Shown: positions 1 to 8,193, counted from the first letter of the stretch. The stretch is DNA of 40,283 nt from Polyangiaceae bacterium (GCA_029261965.1 JAJDAH010000041.1:1-40283); one strand, 5' to 3'. Numbers and translations are program-made. Notes: generated from the sequence alone by a model not told the origin.

Positions 1-192
1 GAGAAAGCCGCCGCGGAGAAAGCCGCCGCGGAGAGCACCAAGACTGGCTCCGACGGTGGCACGCGCGCGGGCAACGAACCGAAGGCGGGCGCGGCGCCGA
101 AGGTCGGTGCAAAGAAGGTGCAGACGCAGAAGAAACCGCTACCGAAGCCGTGCAACTGCAAACCCGGTGATCCGCTTTGCTCGTGTGAGTGA
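1..192 (+). CDS. C-terminal end of a Lys/Ala-rich protein with a Cys tail (partial)
   Basis: The first 64 codons are open in frame 1 and end in TGA at 190-192; the start lies outside the window. The 63 visible residues begin with two copies of EKAAA (encoded by a 15-base tandem repeat), run through a Lys/Pro/Gly-rich low-complexity stretch, and end in a tail with four cysteines (CNCKPGDPLCSCE). The Lys/Ala-rich composition is typical of histone-H1-like or periplasmic spacer segments, but nothing here fixes a function. It converges on the lipoprotein gene that ends at 205. Reality as coding is supported by codon composition and by the close fit to the neighbouring stop; the product is unknown. 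Confidence 0.5.
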   Translation, partial: EKAAAEKAAAESTKTGSDGGTRAGNEPKAGAAPKVGAKKVQTQKKPLPKPCNCKPGDPLCSCE

Positions 193-204
193 GCAGGGCA
201 GCTT

Positions 205-1575
205 CTATCCGCCGCAGGCGGGCGGGCCACCGTTCGACCCGCACGGCGCCCCCGGCGGACATAGGAGGACCGAGCAACCGGCACACACGCCGGGACCACC
301 GACGGTGCCAATGCACTGCCCGGTGGCCGCGCAGGTGAGAAGCCGGGAAGGATCGAGGCACTGCGAGTAGAGTACACCCGGATTGCATGGGACGGCGTCC
401 CGGTCGCAGGAGCACGGCGGGCTCACGCCGGCGCCCGTGTCGCACCGGCAGTTGTAGTCGACGGTCATGGTGAAGCTGGCGCTGCACTGGGTCCCCGCCT
501 GGTTGTCGCAGTCGAACTCGACCGACCCTGTCTGTCCGCATCCGGTGTCGGGCGCGCACGTGCCGACGTTACGGATGACCTCGCTTCGGTTGCGGCATTC
601 GAGAACAGGGGACGGGTTGCACGACGCCGTCGGCCCGCCAGGGAGGCACATGGGCGGACCGCCCCCGCCCACGCAGGTTTCCCCCGGAACATGGCTCGGC
701 GGATCGCCGGCGATGCACATCGCGCCGGGACAGATGGCGTCGACCACGGTCTCGGTCATGCAAGCGTCGCTGTCGCAGAATCCTCGCGTGTGCTCTATCT
801 GCTGAGCGAGCGGCGAGCACATTGGCGCCGTCGTTGCTGCGCCGCAGTCCTGGTCCAGCACCGTCGTCGGCGAGCAAGTCCCCGAGACGCACACGCCTTC
901 GGTGTGCTCGAGCAGATCGCCATTGCACTCGGGTGAGGTGTCGAGGAAATCGCAGTCCGCGGCACCCATGCAACCGCCGCCTCCGCCAGAGCCCCCGCTC
1001 CCGGAAGCGCCGGCCGATCCCGCGCTGCCAGCGGCGCCCGCCATCCCGGCGGCTCCCGCCGTGCCCGCAGTGCCAGCACTTCCGGCCATACCGCCACTGC
1101 CGGTCATCCCCGCCCCGCCGGCCATGCCAGCGCCGCCACCGGACCCACCGGTTCCGCCGCCGCCAGTTCCGCCGCCGCCAGTTCCTCCACCGCTGCCGCC
1201 GGTTCCGCCAGTTCCTCCACCGCTGCCGCCGGTTCCGCCAGTTCCTCCAGGTCCCCCACCGGTTCCGCTAGTTCCCCCGCTTCCACTCGTGCCGCCGCTC
1301 CCCCCGGCGCCGCCCGTCCCCCCGGAACCGCCCGTCCCCCCGGAACCACCCGTCCCCCCGGAACCGCCCGTCCCCCCGGAACCGCCGGAACCGCCGCCGT
1401 CCGCAACGACGCAGGTCGACGTCGCCGGATCACAGGTCTGGTCCGACGTGCAGTTCGAGTCAGTGCTGCAAGCCTCGCCGAGCGTGGAGAAAGTCTCGCC
1501 AGCGCCACACCCTGCGAGCCCAACTGCTCCAACGGTCAGAAGTGGCCAAAGCAGGTTCATCTTCACCCAAGCCAT
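205..1575 (-). CDS. Lipoprotein with Gly-rich linker and Cys-rich C-terminal region
   Basis: This is a 456-aa predicted secreted lipoprotein of unknown function. The chosen ATG at 1575 is preceded by GAGGG at a good distance and gives a short signal peptide ending in the lipobox LAGC (Cys23). The next ATG, at 1560, is also possible. After a short Cys-containing module (about residues 30-60, of the type CSTDSNCTSDQTC) comes a linker of about 150 residues made almost only of Gly, Ser, Thr, Ala and Met. The rest is rich in cysteines spaced as in secreted disulphide-bonded repeats. This architecture is common in myxobacterial surface lipoproteins. The linker DNA carries tandem repeats. It lies 171 bases downstream of the vWA lipoprotein on the same strand. 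Confidence 0.75.
   Translation of the reverse strand: MAWVKMNLLWPLLTVGAVGLAGCGAGETFSTLGEACSTDSNCTSDQTCDPATSTCVVADGGGSGGSGGTGGSGGTGGSGGTGGSGGTGGAGGSGGTSGSGGTSGTGGGPGGTGGTGGSGGGTGGTGGSGGGTGGGGTGGGGTGGSGGGAGMAGGAGMTGSGGMAGSAGTAGTAGAAGMAGAAGSAGSAGASGSGGSGGGGGCMGAADCDFLDTSPECNGDLLEHTEGVCVSGTCSPTTVLDQDCGAATTAPMCSPLAQQIEHTRGFCDSDACMTETVVDAICPGAMCIAGDPPSHVPGETCVGGGGPPMCLPGGPTASCNPSPVLECRNRSEVIRNVGTCAPDTGCGQTGSVEFDCDNQAGTQCSASFTMTVDYNCRCDTGAGVSPPCSCDRDAVPCNPGVLYSQCLDPSRLLTCAATGQCIGTVGGPGVCAGCSVLLCPPGAPCGSNGGPPACGG
1181..1250. repeat. 30-base tandem repeat inside the Gly-rich linker
   Basis: A 30-base unit is present at 1181-1210 and identically at 1211-1240, with the start of a third copy from 1241. 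It encodes ten residues of the Gly/Thr/Ser linker of the lipoprotein at 205-1575. Copies are in frame, so gain or loss of a unit would change linker length without breaking the gene. Confidence 0.85.
1310..1381. repeat. 18-base tandem repeat, four copies
   Basis: Four consecutive 18-base units lie at 1310-1327, 1328-1345, 1346-1363 and 1364-1381; the third differs by one base. They encode six-residue Gly/Ser/Thr blocks of the linker of the lipoprotein at 205-1575. This is in-frame minisatellite DNA and a likely site of length variation. Confidence 0.85.
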
Positions 1576-1651
1576 AAGTGCCCTCGCTACCAAAGAATAT
1601 CGCGCGACGAGACGAGTTGCAAAGCCGGGTCGACGTCCCGAAGCGACGAGC

Positions 1652-1705
1652 ACCGCGCTGTCCCTTTGAAACAACCGCGCTGTCCTCCGAAACCACCGCG
1701 CTGTC
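1652..1705. repeat. Three direct repeats in the intergenic region upstream of the Gly-rich lipoprotein
   Basis: The 12-mer accgcgctgtcc occurs at 1652-1663, 1674-1685 and 1694-1705, with spacings of 22 and 20 bases. The last two copies share about 20 bases. The array lies in the gap between the vWA lipoprotein gene (ending at 1747) and the start at 1575, on the upstream side of that start. Spacing near two helical turns would suit repeated binding of one protein. It could equally be a simple duplication. No function is shown. Confidence 0.55.
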
Positions 1706-1746
1706 CTCCGATGGAACGTCGCCAATGAAGCTGAAAGCAGCTCGGC

Positions 1747-2997
1747 TCAGCGCGGCAGCGTTTCGGTCACGCACCCGAGCTGGATCTGGATCTTGCCCAG
1801 ACTCCTGCGCAAGTCGTCGCACGACGCCGGACAGATGGTGATCTTCGTCGGCGAGATGGCGTCGTCGTAGTACCAACCACCGAGTGTGACGTGGCATCCC
1901 CCTTGGCTCGGGGCCTGGGGAATCGTCTCGTCCGCAGCCCCAGGCGCGCCCATGAGCACGTTGACCTTTCGAAAGTCGATGGGGTCGCCGTTCGGCGCTT
2001 GGTCGCCGATGGGGAACTCACAACTCAGTGCGGCGCCGCGGATGAGGTTCATGGTGCTCAGAAAATCGTCAGCTATCGTGGCGAGCTCGACGATGAGGGC
2101 TTCGTTGGTGCCGCCGGCCGTGGCGACTTCGTTCATGCCCACGACGTTGCCGATGCCGACGACGAAGGTGTTTACCGGCGGAACGTGCGCCGCCGCTCGT
2201 GCGGCTTCGGCGGCGACGGCCGCAATGGTGCTACTGCAATCGTTAGGGGCGCCATCGGTGGCGAGCACGATGATCGTCCGGCGAGTAGGGTCGGTCAGCG
2301 CGTGAGCCGTCGCGATGTCCACGGCGCTCTGCATCGCCGGCAAGGTCGGTGTGCCGCCGCTCGGATCCTTGTCGTTCATCGCGTCGATGATTGGCTGAGC
2401 GACGCCGGGAAGCGGCGCGATGGCCACGCGCGGCGGCGAGTAGTCCGAGGCAGCGCAGAGCATGCCCGTGGCGTCCGGGATGCACGTGCCGCCGAACTGA
2501 ACGCAACCTTGAGTGCAAGGCGCACTGCCCGGACAATCGGCGCTGCCGCCGATGGGAAACAACTGCAAACCCACCGAGCTTCCTACGCTGCTCGGCGCGT
2601 TGACGAAGCCGGCAATGGCTTGCTTCACCCCGTCCCACGGACGGCCGGTCATCGACGAAGAGCGGTCCATCAGGATGTACATGTCGAGCGGTGCGACCTC
2701 GCCCTCGAAAACGCTCGTGGAGCACGCAGTGCCCGAGTCGATGCCGCCGACCGCAGCGCCTCCTCCGTTTCCGCCAGTGCCGCCGATGACGTTGCCCGTA
2801 CCGCCCGTGTTCATCCCGGCCGTGCCGGAGTCCATGCCCGCGGTGCCGCCGGTCGTGCCGATGACGCTGCCATCGTCACTGCCGCCGCTGCCTCCGCACG
2901 CGCTAGCCAGCGCCAAGGTCGGCAATGCCGCGCTCAGTAGCCTGGAGATCCGTCGTGTGAGGACGCTTCGTTCGCGGATTCTCGGGGCCATTCGCAC
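1747..2997 (-). CDS. von Willebrand factor A (vWA) domain lipoprotein
   Basis: This is a 416-aa predicted lipoprotein. The start is GTG at 2997, with AGGAG seven bases upstream; an in-frame ATG two codons later is too far from that site. The signal peptide ends in the lipobox LASAC (Cys34). A Gly/Thr/Asn-rich linker of about 55 residues follows, then a vWA domain whose metal-ion-dependent adhesion site is visible as DRSSSM (Asp111). A later ATDGAPND matches the family's conserved TDG turn. Cysteines outside the core suggest disulphides in an extracytoplasmic protein. vWA domains bind protein or matrix partners through a bound divalent metal. The gene is divergent from the small protein at 3144 and upstream of another Gly-rich lipoprotein on the same strand. 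Confidence 0.85.
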   Translation of the reverse strand: MRMAPRIRERSVLTRRISRLLSAALPTLALASACGGSGGSDDGSVIGTTGGTAGMDSGTAGMNTGGTGNVIGGTGGNGGGAAVGGIDSGTACSTSVFEGEVAPLDMYILMDRSSSMTGRPWDGVKQAIAGFVNAPSSVGSSVGLQLFPIGGSADCPGSAPCTQGCVQFGGTCIPDATGMLCAASDYSPPRVAIAPLPGVAQPIIDAMNDKDPSGGTPTLPAMQSAVDIATAHALTDPTRRTIIVLATDGAPNDCSSTIAAVAAEAARAAAHVPPVNTFVVGIGNVVGMNEVATAGGTNEALIVELATIADDFLSTMNLIRGAALSCEFPIGDQAPNGDPIDFRKVNVLMGAPGAADETIPQAPSQGGCHVTLGGWYYDDAISPTKITICPASCDDLRRSLGKIQIQLGCVTETLPR

Positions 2998-3088
2998 GTT
3001 TTTTCTCCTGTGTCCGACGCGTAGCTCCGATCCTGCGCAAGCGCCGGATTTCGGCCTAGGGCAATCGGGGCCGGCGACGCGGCATTTC

Positions 3089-3102
3089 AGTCAGCGCTGA
3101 CT
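3089..3102. promoter_or_regulatory. 14-base perfect palindrome in a divergent intergenic region
   Basis: AGTCAGCGCTGACT is a perfect inverted repeat in the 146-base gap between the divergent starts at 2997 and 3144. Position and symmetry suit an operator for a dimeric regulator. No regulator gene is adjacent, so this is inference from symmetry and location only. Confidence 0.4.
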
Positions 3103-3143
3103 TCTACATTCTCAGGTGATCCGTATGCTAGCGGGTCCAAACG

Positions 3144-3539
3144 ATGAAAAATCCGATCTGGGACGAAGAAGGCTGGGACCGCACCACGTTCGCACCGTTC
3201 GCGCTACTCAACGCGCTCGACACCGAATGGAAAGACGTGCGGCTGGCGTTCGAGGACTGGGACTGGCTGAAGCAAACCCATGGCACCGACACGATCGATG
3301 ACTACTACCTGAACGGGACTGGCGTGCAGGGGCTCGTGCTCGCCGCGCGGCTCACCGCCGGACTCGAAGCCGTGACCGACGGCATGGAGTGCGATTCGGA
3401 GGGAGACACTTGCTACATCCACTTCAAGACAGTCGAAGAGGCCGTGAAGACGGCGGAGCTCGCGTTCGAGATGATCCAGGACGAGAAAAAGATCCGGTCG
3501 CTGATTCCAGTTTCGGACGAGAACGAATTCGACCTGTAG
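3144..3539 (+). CDS. Small acidic cytosolic protein, possibly Imm51-like
   Basis: This 131-aa protein has no signal peptide and no membrane segment, is rich in Asp, Glu and Trp, and ends in an acidic tail. Notable segments are a Trp-rich N-terminal part (FEDWDWLKQ), YYLNGTGVQGLVLAARL, and SEGDTCYIHF followed by a helix. I recall this general pattern from the immunity-protein-51 (Imm51) family of polymorphic toxin systems, but this is from memory and not secure; no toxin gene is visible nearby. The ATG at 3144 has no clear ribosome-binding site. The gene is divergent from the vWA lipoprotein and 55 bases upstream of another lipoprotein. Confidence 0.7.
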   Translation: MKNPIWDEEGWDRTTFAPFALLNALDTEWKDVRLAFEDWDWLKQTHGTDTIDDYYLNGTGVQGLVLAARLTAGLEAVTDGMECDSEGDTCYIHFKTVEEAVKTAELAFEMIQDEKKIRSLIPVSDENEFDL

Positions 3540-3594
3540 GGCTAAGTCACACGGTTCGACGTGAACGCGTCAGGCAGCGTGGTAGGATCGTCGT

Positions 3595-4416
3595 ATGAGG
3601 GTGATCGTTGGCTTGGCGATGGGATGCGTACTGCTGCTCGGTTGCAGCGGCAGCACGTCGGACAATTCGGGATCGGGTGGAAACGCCGGGTCGGCACAGG
3701 GCGGTAACGCGGGAAGCGGGGCGAGCAGCAGCGGAGGTTCCGCCGGCAGTACTAGCTCCGGAGGTCGTGCCGGTTCGGGTGGCAGTACCGGTTCCGGCGG
3801 CGCCTCGACGGGCGGCACCACCGGCTCGGGCGGCGCTTCTACGGGGGGCGGCGCTGGAGCAGGCGGCGCCCCCATCACGACGGCCTGCCTGGCGGACGCC
3901 GGCATGGCGCCGACCCCCGATCCCGCCGATAGAGGGACCGTGAGCGGGACGAACGGTTCGATCACCGACGTTTGTGATTCCGACGGCAACCTCGTCGAGG
4001 GCGTCTGCGTGACCGAAACGGTCTGCGGCCCGGGTCCCAACCCTGGCTGCGACACGTTTCAGACAGGCGAGACCGAAGAGATGATGTTCGATTGCAGCGG
4101 GCACTGCACAAACGGCACATGCCCGTCGCGTTGTCCGGACTTCGGGGACACGCTCGAATTCTTGGCGGTCGACGGCTCTGGCGACGCGACCTTCGAAAAT
4201 GAAGTCGACCGCAGGCGGTACCGGTGCGTGCTCAGCCTCGGCGGATGCGGTAGCGCGACGGTTGGGCAGCGGACGGTCATCGCATCTCTCGGTCTGAGAG
4301 GGGCATTTTGCACTGGCGGTGTCATCGGAAACGTCGGGACGGCGCTCCCGGGCGATATCGATCCGAGCTCACCCCAGGCTTGCACCTACATCGATTGCGA
4401 AGTGCTCCCGCCCTGA
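3595..4416 (+). CDS. Lipoprotein with Gly/Ser-rich linker and Cys-rich C-terminal domain
   Basis: This is a 273-aa predicted lipoprotein. The signal peptide MRVIVGLAMGCVLLLGC gives the lipobox LLGC (Cys17). About 80 residues of Gly/Ser/Ala/Thr linker follow, then a C-terminal domain of about 170 residues with at least twelve cysteines in close pairs. The design matches the lipoprotein at 205-1575, and the two may belong to one surface-protein family, though the Cys spacing differs. No catalytic motif is visible. The gene stands alone, ahead of the cysteine synthase gene on the same strand. Confidence 0.75.
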   Translation: MRVIVGLAMGCVLLLGCSGSTSDNSGSGGNAGSAQGGNAGSGASSSGGSAGSTSSGGRAGSGGSTGSGGASTGGTTGSGGASTGGGAGAGGAPITTACLADAGMAPTPDPADRGTVSGTNGSITDVCDSDGNLVEGVCVTETVCGPGPNPGCDTFQTGETEEMMFDCSGHCTNGTCPSRCPDFGDTLEFLAVDGSGDATFENEVDRRRYRCVLSLGGCGSATVGQRTVIASLGLRGAFCTGGVIGNVGTALPGDIDPSSPQACTYIDCEVLPP

Positions 4417-4494
4417 CGCACCTGCGCAGGGGCACAGCGGGCCGAAGGAGGGTTGAGCGATCGGCCCGCGCGGCCTAGCCTTCCGGGCCTAGCG

Positions 4495-5844
4495 ATGAAC
4501 GATCACTCTACGCGCGTCTACGAGTCGATGCTCGGGCTGCTGAGCAACGAGCACAACCCCACCCCGCTCGTCCGGCTGAATCACGTTACCCCCTACGAGC
4601 ACACGACAGTCTACGCCAAGCTCGAGTGGTACAATCCCTTTGGCGCCGTCAAAGACCGTGTGGCTTCGAGCATGCTCAAGAGAGCCGAAGAGCAGGGCCA
4701 GCTCGGCGACGTCAAGAAACTCGTCGAGGCGACGAGCGGCAACACGGGCATGGGACTCATCATGCTCGCGAACGCCAAGGGGTACTCGTTGACGACGCCC
4801 CTGTCCGACGCCATCCCGCAGGAGAAACGCGACGTGATGCGGTTCTTCGGGTGCGACGTCATCGAGCTCGACGACAGCTTGTGTCCGGCGCCAGGTGCCC
4901 CGGAAGGTGCAATCGCCAAGGCGCAAGAAATCGCGGATTTGCCCGACTTCACCCAGCTCAACCAATACGAAAACGAAGCCAACCCCGACGCGCACTACCG
5001 TACGACCGGCCCCGAGGTGTGGAGGCAAACCGACGGAAAGGTGACGCACTTCGTCGCTGGGCTCGGCACTTGCGGCACGATCACGGGCACCGGTCGGTTC
5101 CTCAAGGAGAAGAGCCAGTCGGTCAAGGTGATGGGCGTGCACCCCGCAGAGGGTCACGACATCCCCGGGGTACGCAGCATCCGTCAGCTCTCGCAGACGT
5201 CGTTCTACAAACCCGACGAATACGACCAGCAGGTGGAGATCGACAACCAAGAGGCGTTCGCGATGTGCCTACAGCTGAATCGCGAGGAGAGCATCATTGC
5301 CGGGCCGAGCTCGGGCATGGCGCTCGCCGGCGCGCTCCGGATGATTCCGGACGAAAAGGGATTGATCGTCGTCGTCGTGTTTCCCGACAGCATCTTCAAG
5401 TACACGACGTCGGTTCGGCGCCATCTGCCGAAGCTTTTCCCGGCAGCGACGAAAGAGGCGAGCTCGGGGCCGAGCCCCGAGGAAGTGACCCTGCGCTCGA
5501 TGCTCGACGCGGCCCGCAAGTCGGACGACGTCATCGACGTCGGTCAGCTCGACGAATTACTCGTCGGGGATCCCCCGCCCGTGGTGATCGACGTGCGCAC
5601 CGCCGAGGAGTTCGGGGAAGAGCACATCGAAGGCTCGGTGAACCATCCGCTCGCGGAGCTATTCGAGCGGGCCTCGGACTTGCCCGATGATCGTGACGGG
5701 ACGATCGTGACGGTGTGCAACGTCGGCAAGCTCTCGCTCAGCGCGATGATCATCCTCAAGTCGATGGGCTACAAGAACGTGCGCAACCTGATGGGCGGGC
5801 TCAACGGTTGGCAGGCCGAGGGGCAACCGCTCGAGTTCGGCTGA
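4495..5844 (+). CDS. Cysteine/cystathionine synthase fused to a C-terminal rhodanese domain
   Basis: This is a 449-aa cytosolic enzyme from the ATG at 4495. A TTG at 4453 in the same frame touches a strong AAGGAGGG and is too close to use it, so the start is uncertain. Residues about 15-320 are a fold-type II PLP enzyme of the O-acetylserine sulfhydrylase/cystathionine beta-synthase family. The PLP lysine is in GAVKDR (Lys53), the substrate loop is TSGNT (80-84), and the Gly-rich phosphate loop is GLGTCGTITGTG. Residues about 345-445 are a rhodanese domain with IDVRTAEEF and the active-site loop beginning at Cys408 (CNVGKLS). The first domain makes or uses cysteine; the second could carry a persulfide. 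The fusion suggests sulfur transfer coupled to cysteine synthesis. It converges on the operon ending at 5894. Confidence 0.9.
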   Translation: MNDHSTRVYESMLGLLSNEHNPTPLVRLNHVTPYEHTTVYAKLEWYNPFGAVKDRVASSMLKRAEEQGQLGDVKKLVEATSGNTGMGLIMLANAKGYSLTTPLSDAIPQEKRDVMRFFGCDVIELDDSLCPAPGAPEGAIAKAQEIADLPDFTQLNQYENEANPDAHYRTTGPEVWRQTDGKVTHFVAGLGTCGTITGTGRFLKEKSQSVKVMGVHPAEGHDIPGVRSIRQLSQTSFYKPDEYDQQVEIDNQEAFAMCLQLNREESIIAGPSSGMALAGALRMIPDEKGLIVVVVFPDSIFKYTTSVRRHLPKLFPAATKEASSGPSPEEVTLRSMLDAARKSDDVIDVGQLDELLVGDPPPVVIDVRTAEEFGEEHIEGSVNHPLAELFERASDLPDDRDGTIVTVCNVGKLSLSAMIILKSMGYKNVRNLMGGLNGWQAEGQPLEFG

Positions 5845-5850
5845 GCGCCC

Positions 5851-5890
5851 GGTTCAGAGCGGTTCAGAGCGGTTCAGAGCGGTTCAGGGC
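5851..5890. repeat. 10-base tandem repeat (ggttcagagc), four copies
   Basis: Three exact copies of ggttcagagc and a fourth with one change fill 5851-5890, almost all of the 49-base gap between the convergent genes ending at 5844 and 5894. The last copy runs into an inverted repeat (5889-5903, 6-base stem, 3-base loop) covering the stop codon of the minus-strand gene. There is no T-run, so a classical terminator is not evident. Confidence 0.8.
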
Positions 5891-5893
5891 AGC

Positions 5894-6589
5894 TCAGAGC
5901 TGCTCGGCCCACTTCAGGAGGGCCGCCGTCACACGCTTCGACTTTTCTTCGTTGGAAAACTCGGGCGTGCGGGACATTTCGAGCTGGATCCACGGAAGGT
6001 CCTCGTGGTGCGCGCGCACGTTGTATCCGCCGGCGAACGGCTCGTTCATGGCAATCGGCGCGCCGAAGGCCTCGTCGAGGCACTTGGCCATACGCTCCAT
6101 CTCCGCGTCGGGGCAGGTGACCCCGCGACCGTTACCGAGACAAATGAGCGGGCGCTCGACGCCGGGATCCGGGCCTACCGGTGGCCCCTTGGCCGCCATG
6201 GTGTGGCAGTCGACGGCGAAACGAAACGACCCTGAGCGGCCGAGTTCGCTGAGCCGACGGTGGTAGGGCCGGTGGTAACGATCGATCAGTTGCTCGACGA
6301 GCTCGTCGGAAAGAGGCTCGCGATAGATCGGCACGTCCCAACACGTATGGGTTTTGACGATTCCGTCTTTGCGCCGGTCGTCCTCGGCGCGATTGATGTC
6401 GACGATCGCGCGGGCGACGTCGGTGGTGACGAACGCTCCCACCTCTTCGCGGAGCGAAAAGTAAATCTGCGCAGCACCGACGTCGCCGTCGTCGATGACC
6501 TCTTGCTCGGTGAGGATGCAGAGCGATTGCACCTCGTTCGGCACCCGGAGGCCGGCGTGAGGCACCGAAATCAAGATCGGACGCTTCAT
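5894..6589 (-). CDS. N-formylglutamate amidohydrolase-family hydrolase
   Basis: This is a 231-aa cytosolic enzyme of the family that hydrolyses N-formyl-L-glutamate, a zinc-dependent fold related to N-acetylmuramoyl-L-alanine amidases. Family hallmarks are visible in order: ISVPHAG near the N-terminus, AIVDINRAEDD, YHRPYHRRL, AVDCHTM, NEPFAGG and LEMSR. The likely metal ligands and catalytic residues all appear present. The ATG at 6589 overlaps the stop of the preceding GGT-family gene as ATGA, so translation is probably coupled. It is the last gene of the sigma-54 operon. No histidine-degradation genes are nearby, so the true substrate is more likely a formyl- or acyl-amino acid made or released by its operon partners. 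Confidence 0.85.
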   Translation of the reverse strand: MKRPILISVPHAGLRVPNEVQSLCILTEQEVIDDGDVGAAQIYFSLREEVGAFVTTDVARAIVDINRAEDDRRKDGIVKTHTCWDVPIYREPLSDELVEQLIDRYHRPYHRRLSELGRSGSFRFAVDCHTMAAKGPPVGPDPGVERPLICLGNGRGVTCPDAEMERMAKCLDEAFGAPIAMNEPFAGGYNVRAHHEDLPWIQLEMSRTPEFSNEEKSKRVTAALLKWAEQL

Positions 6590-8193
6590 GCTCGCGGGCC
6601 ATCCGCCGCGCCGTCGCGCCGAGGATCCGCGACGCCGATGAAGGAATCCCCTTCGCGGAGCACCAGCTGCACACAGCCCAAGTAGAAAGAGTAGGCGTCG
6701 CGCCGGTCGATGGTGAAGCCATACTTCTCGAGAAGCTCGGGCACGTCCGTGCGCATGCGCGACGCTTCGAGCGAGACCTTGCGGTCGAGATTGCAGTAGA
6801 GCCGTGGCGCGCTGACAGCGTCGAACGGGGATTGCTTTTTCAGTCTCAAGAGCACCTGCGCAATCGCCGGAGCGATGCGTTCGCTGCCTGGCGACCCGAT
6901 GCACAGCCAGGGGCGCCGCCCTTCGAAGACGATGGTGGGTGCGACGCTCGCCCACGGTACGGCGTTCGGGCGCAAGTAGTATGGGTGCGAGATATCCTCG
7001 TGCTCGAAGGCCATCATGTAGTTGTTGTAGAGGAATCCGAGATCTTCGGTGACTGCGCACGAGCCATAGACTCGTTCGATCGACTGAGTCAGGGCGACGA
7101 CGTTCCCGTCTCGGTCCATCACCGAAAGATGGGTGGTCTCACCGCTCGTTCGCACGCGTCGATCGATCTCCTTTACGCATTTCTTGGCGTATTCGTCGCT
7201 GAGCATGCGCTTGGTGTTGATCTGGGCGTAGTAGTTCGGATCGAACGGACGATCGGTTCGATCCATGACGGCTCGCCGCACGGTCTCGGCGAGGTAGAGC
7301 GCGCCCATCGGCGTGTCGATGCGCCGGCGCTTCTCCGGAAGGTGACTCAGGATGTTCATCAGCTCGATGAGCATGCGTCCCGCACCCGAAGGCGGCATGG
7401 TCATCACGCGTCGACCGAGGAACCACCCGGCGAGCGGGCGCCGCTCGATGGGGCGCGGGATCTGCGCGAGGTCGTCCTTCCGGATGAGCCCCTCGTTTTT
7501 CACCATGTCGGCGTGGATCGCTCGCGCAATTCGGCCCGTGTAGAAGTCGTCGGTACCGGCCTTGGCGAGGCGTCGCAGGGTCTGGGCCAGCGCCGGCTGT
7601 CGGAAGGTGTGGCCCGCGGGGAATACCGTTTTTCCGTCCTTGAGAAAAAACGGCCCGGCGGTCCCACCGCGCAGAGCCTTGCGCTCCCGTTTGGTGAGCG
7701 CGTGCTGCAGTTGGCTGACGGGGTAGCCGTTCTCCGCGAGCTCGATCGACGGAGCGAGAACGGTTGGGAGATCGAGCTTTCCGTAGCGCTTCAGCGCATA
7801 GCCGAGCGTCGCCGGTGTGCTCGGTACCGTCGTCGCCTTGTAGCCACGGCGGATCTCGGCCGAGCTGAGCGAGCCCGGGATCGCTCGGTTGGGGGCGCGA
7901 GACGAACCGTCGAGGGCGAACGTTTTCCCCGTCTTTCGGCTGTGCACCATCATCATCGTTTGCCCACCGAGCCCCGACGCCGCCGGCTCACACACCCCGA
8001 GGGCAAAGGCGGTGGCGACCGCGGCATCCATGGCGTTGCCGCCTTCTCGGAGGATCCGCACCCCCGCTTCGGTCGCCGCCCAGTGCTGCGCTGCGACCAT
8101 GCCGTGTGGTGAGGCGCCGAAGCGTTGTGGCTCGAAGTGAAAGGGTGAGCTCAGCTCACGTTCGTCGTTGATCGATGCGGAAGGTTTCTTCAC
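6586..8193 (-). CDS. Gamma-glutamyltransferase-family Ntn hydrolase (cytosolic paralog 1)
   Basis: This is a 535-aa member of the gamma-glutamyltranspeptidase superfamily, which self-cleaves to expose a catalytic threonine. GGNAMDAAVA and SGLGG are the usual N-terminal signatures. The processing site is in GETTHLSVMD, making Thr353 the likely nucleophile, followed by GNVVALTQSI. Several substrate-pocket positions differ from classical GGT: LDGSSRAP replaces the LDxRExAP that carries the carboxylate-binding Arg, and NNYMMAF replaces NNQMDDF. The substrate may not be a standard gamma-glutamyl compound. No signal peptide is present, whereas classical GGTs are exported. The start is GTG at 8193, preceded by GAGGT and overlapping the upstream stop by 4 bases (GTGA). 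A paralog lies at 11970-13622. Confidence 0.9.
   Translation of the reverse strand: MKKPSASINDERELSSPFHFEPQRFGASPHGMVAAQHWAATEAGVRILREGGNAMDAAVATAFALGVCEPAASGLGGQTMMMVHSRKTGKTFALDGSSRAPNRAIPGSLSSAEIRRGYKATTVPSTPATLGYALKRYGKLDLPTVLAPSIELAENGYPVSQLQHALTKRERKALRGGTAGPFFLKDGKTVFPAGHTFRQPALAQTLRRLAKAGTDDFYTGRIARAIHADMVKNEGLIRKDDLAQIPRPIERRPLAGWFLGRRVMTMPPSGAGRMLIELMNILSHLPEKRRRIDTPMGALYLAETVRRAVMDRTDRPFDPNYYAQINTKRMLSDEYAKKCVKEIDRRVRTSGETTHLSVMDRDGNVVALTQSIERVYGSCAVTEDLGFLYNNYMMAFEHEDISHPYYLRPNAVPWASVAPTIVFEGRRPWLCIGSPGSERIAPAIAQVLLRLKKQSPFDAVSAPRLYCNLDRKVSLEASRMRTDVPELLEKYGFTIDRRDAYSFYLGCVQLVLREGDSFIGVADPRRDGAADGPRA

Noticed and set aside
902-1669. Long plus-strand proline-rich reading frame opposite the Gly-rich lipoprotein
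   Set aside because: It is the antisense of Gly codons in the tandem-repeat linker; the minus strand has a lipobox, a ribosome site and structured ends.
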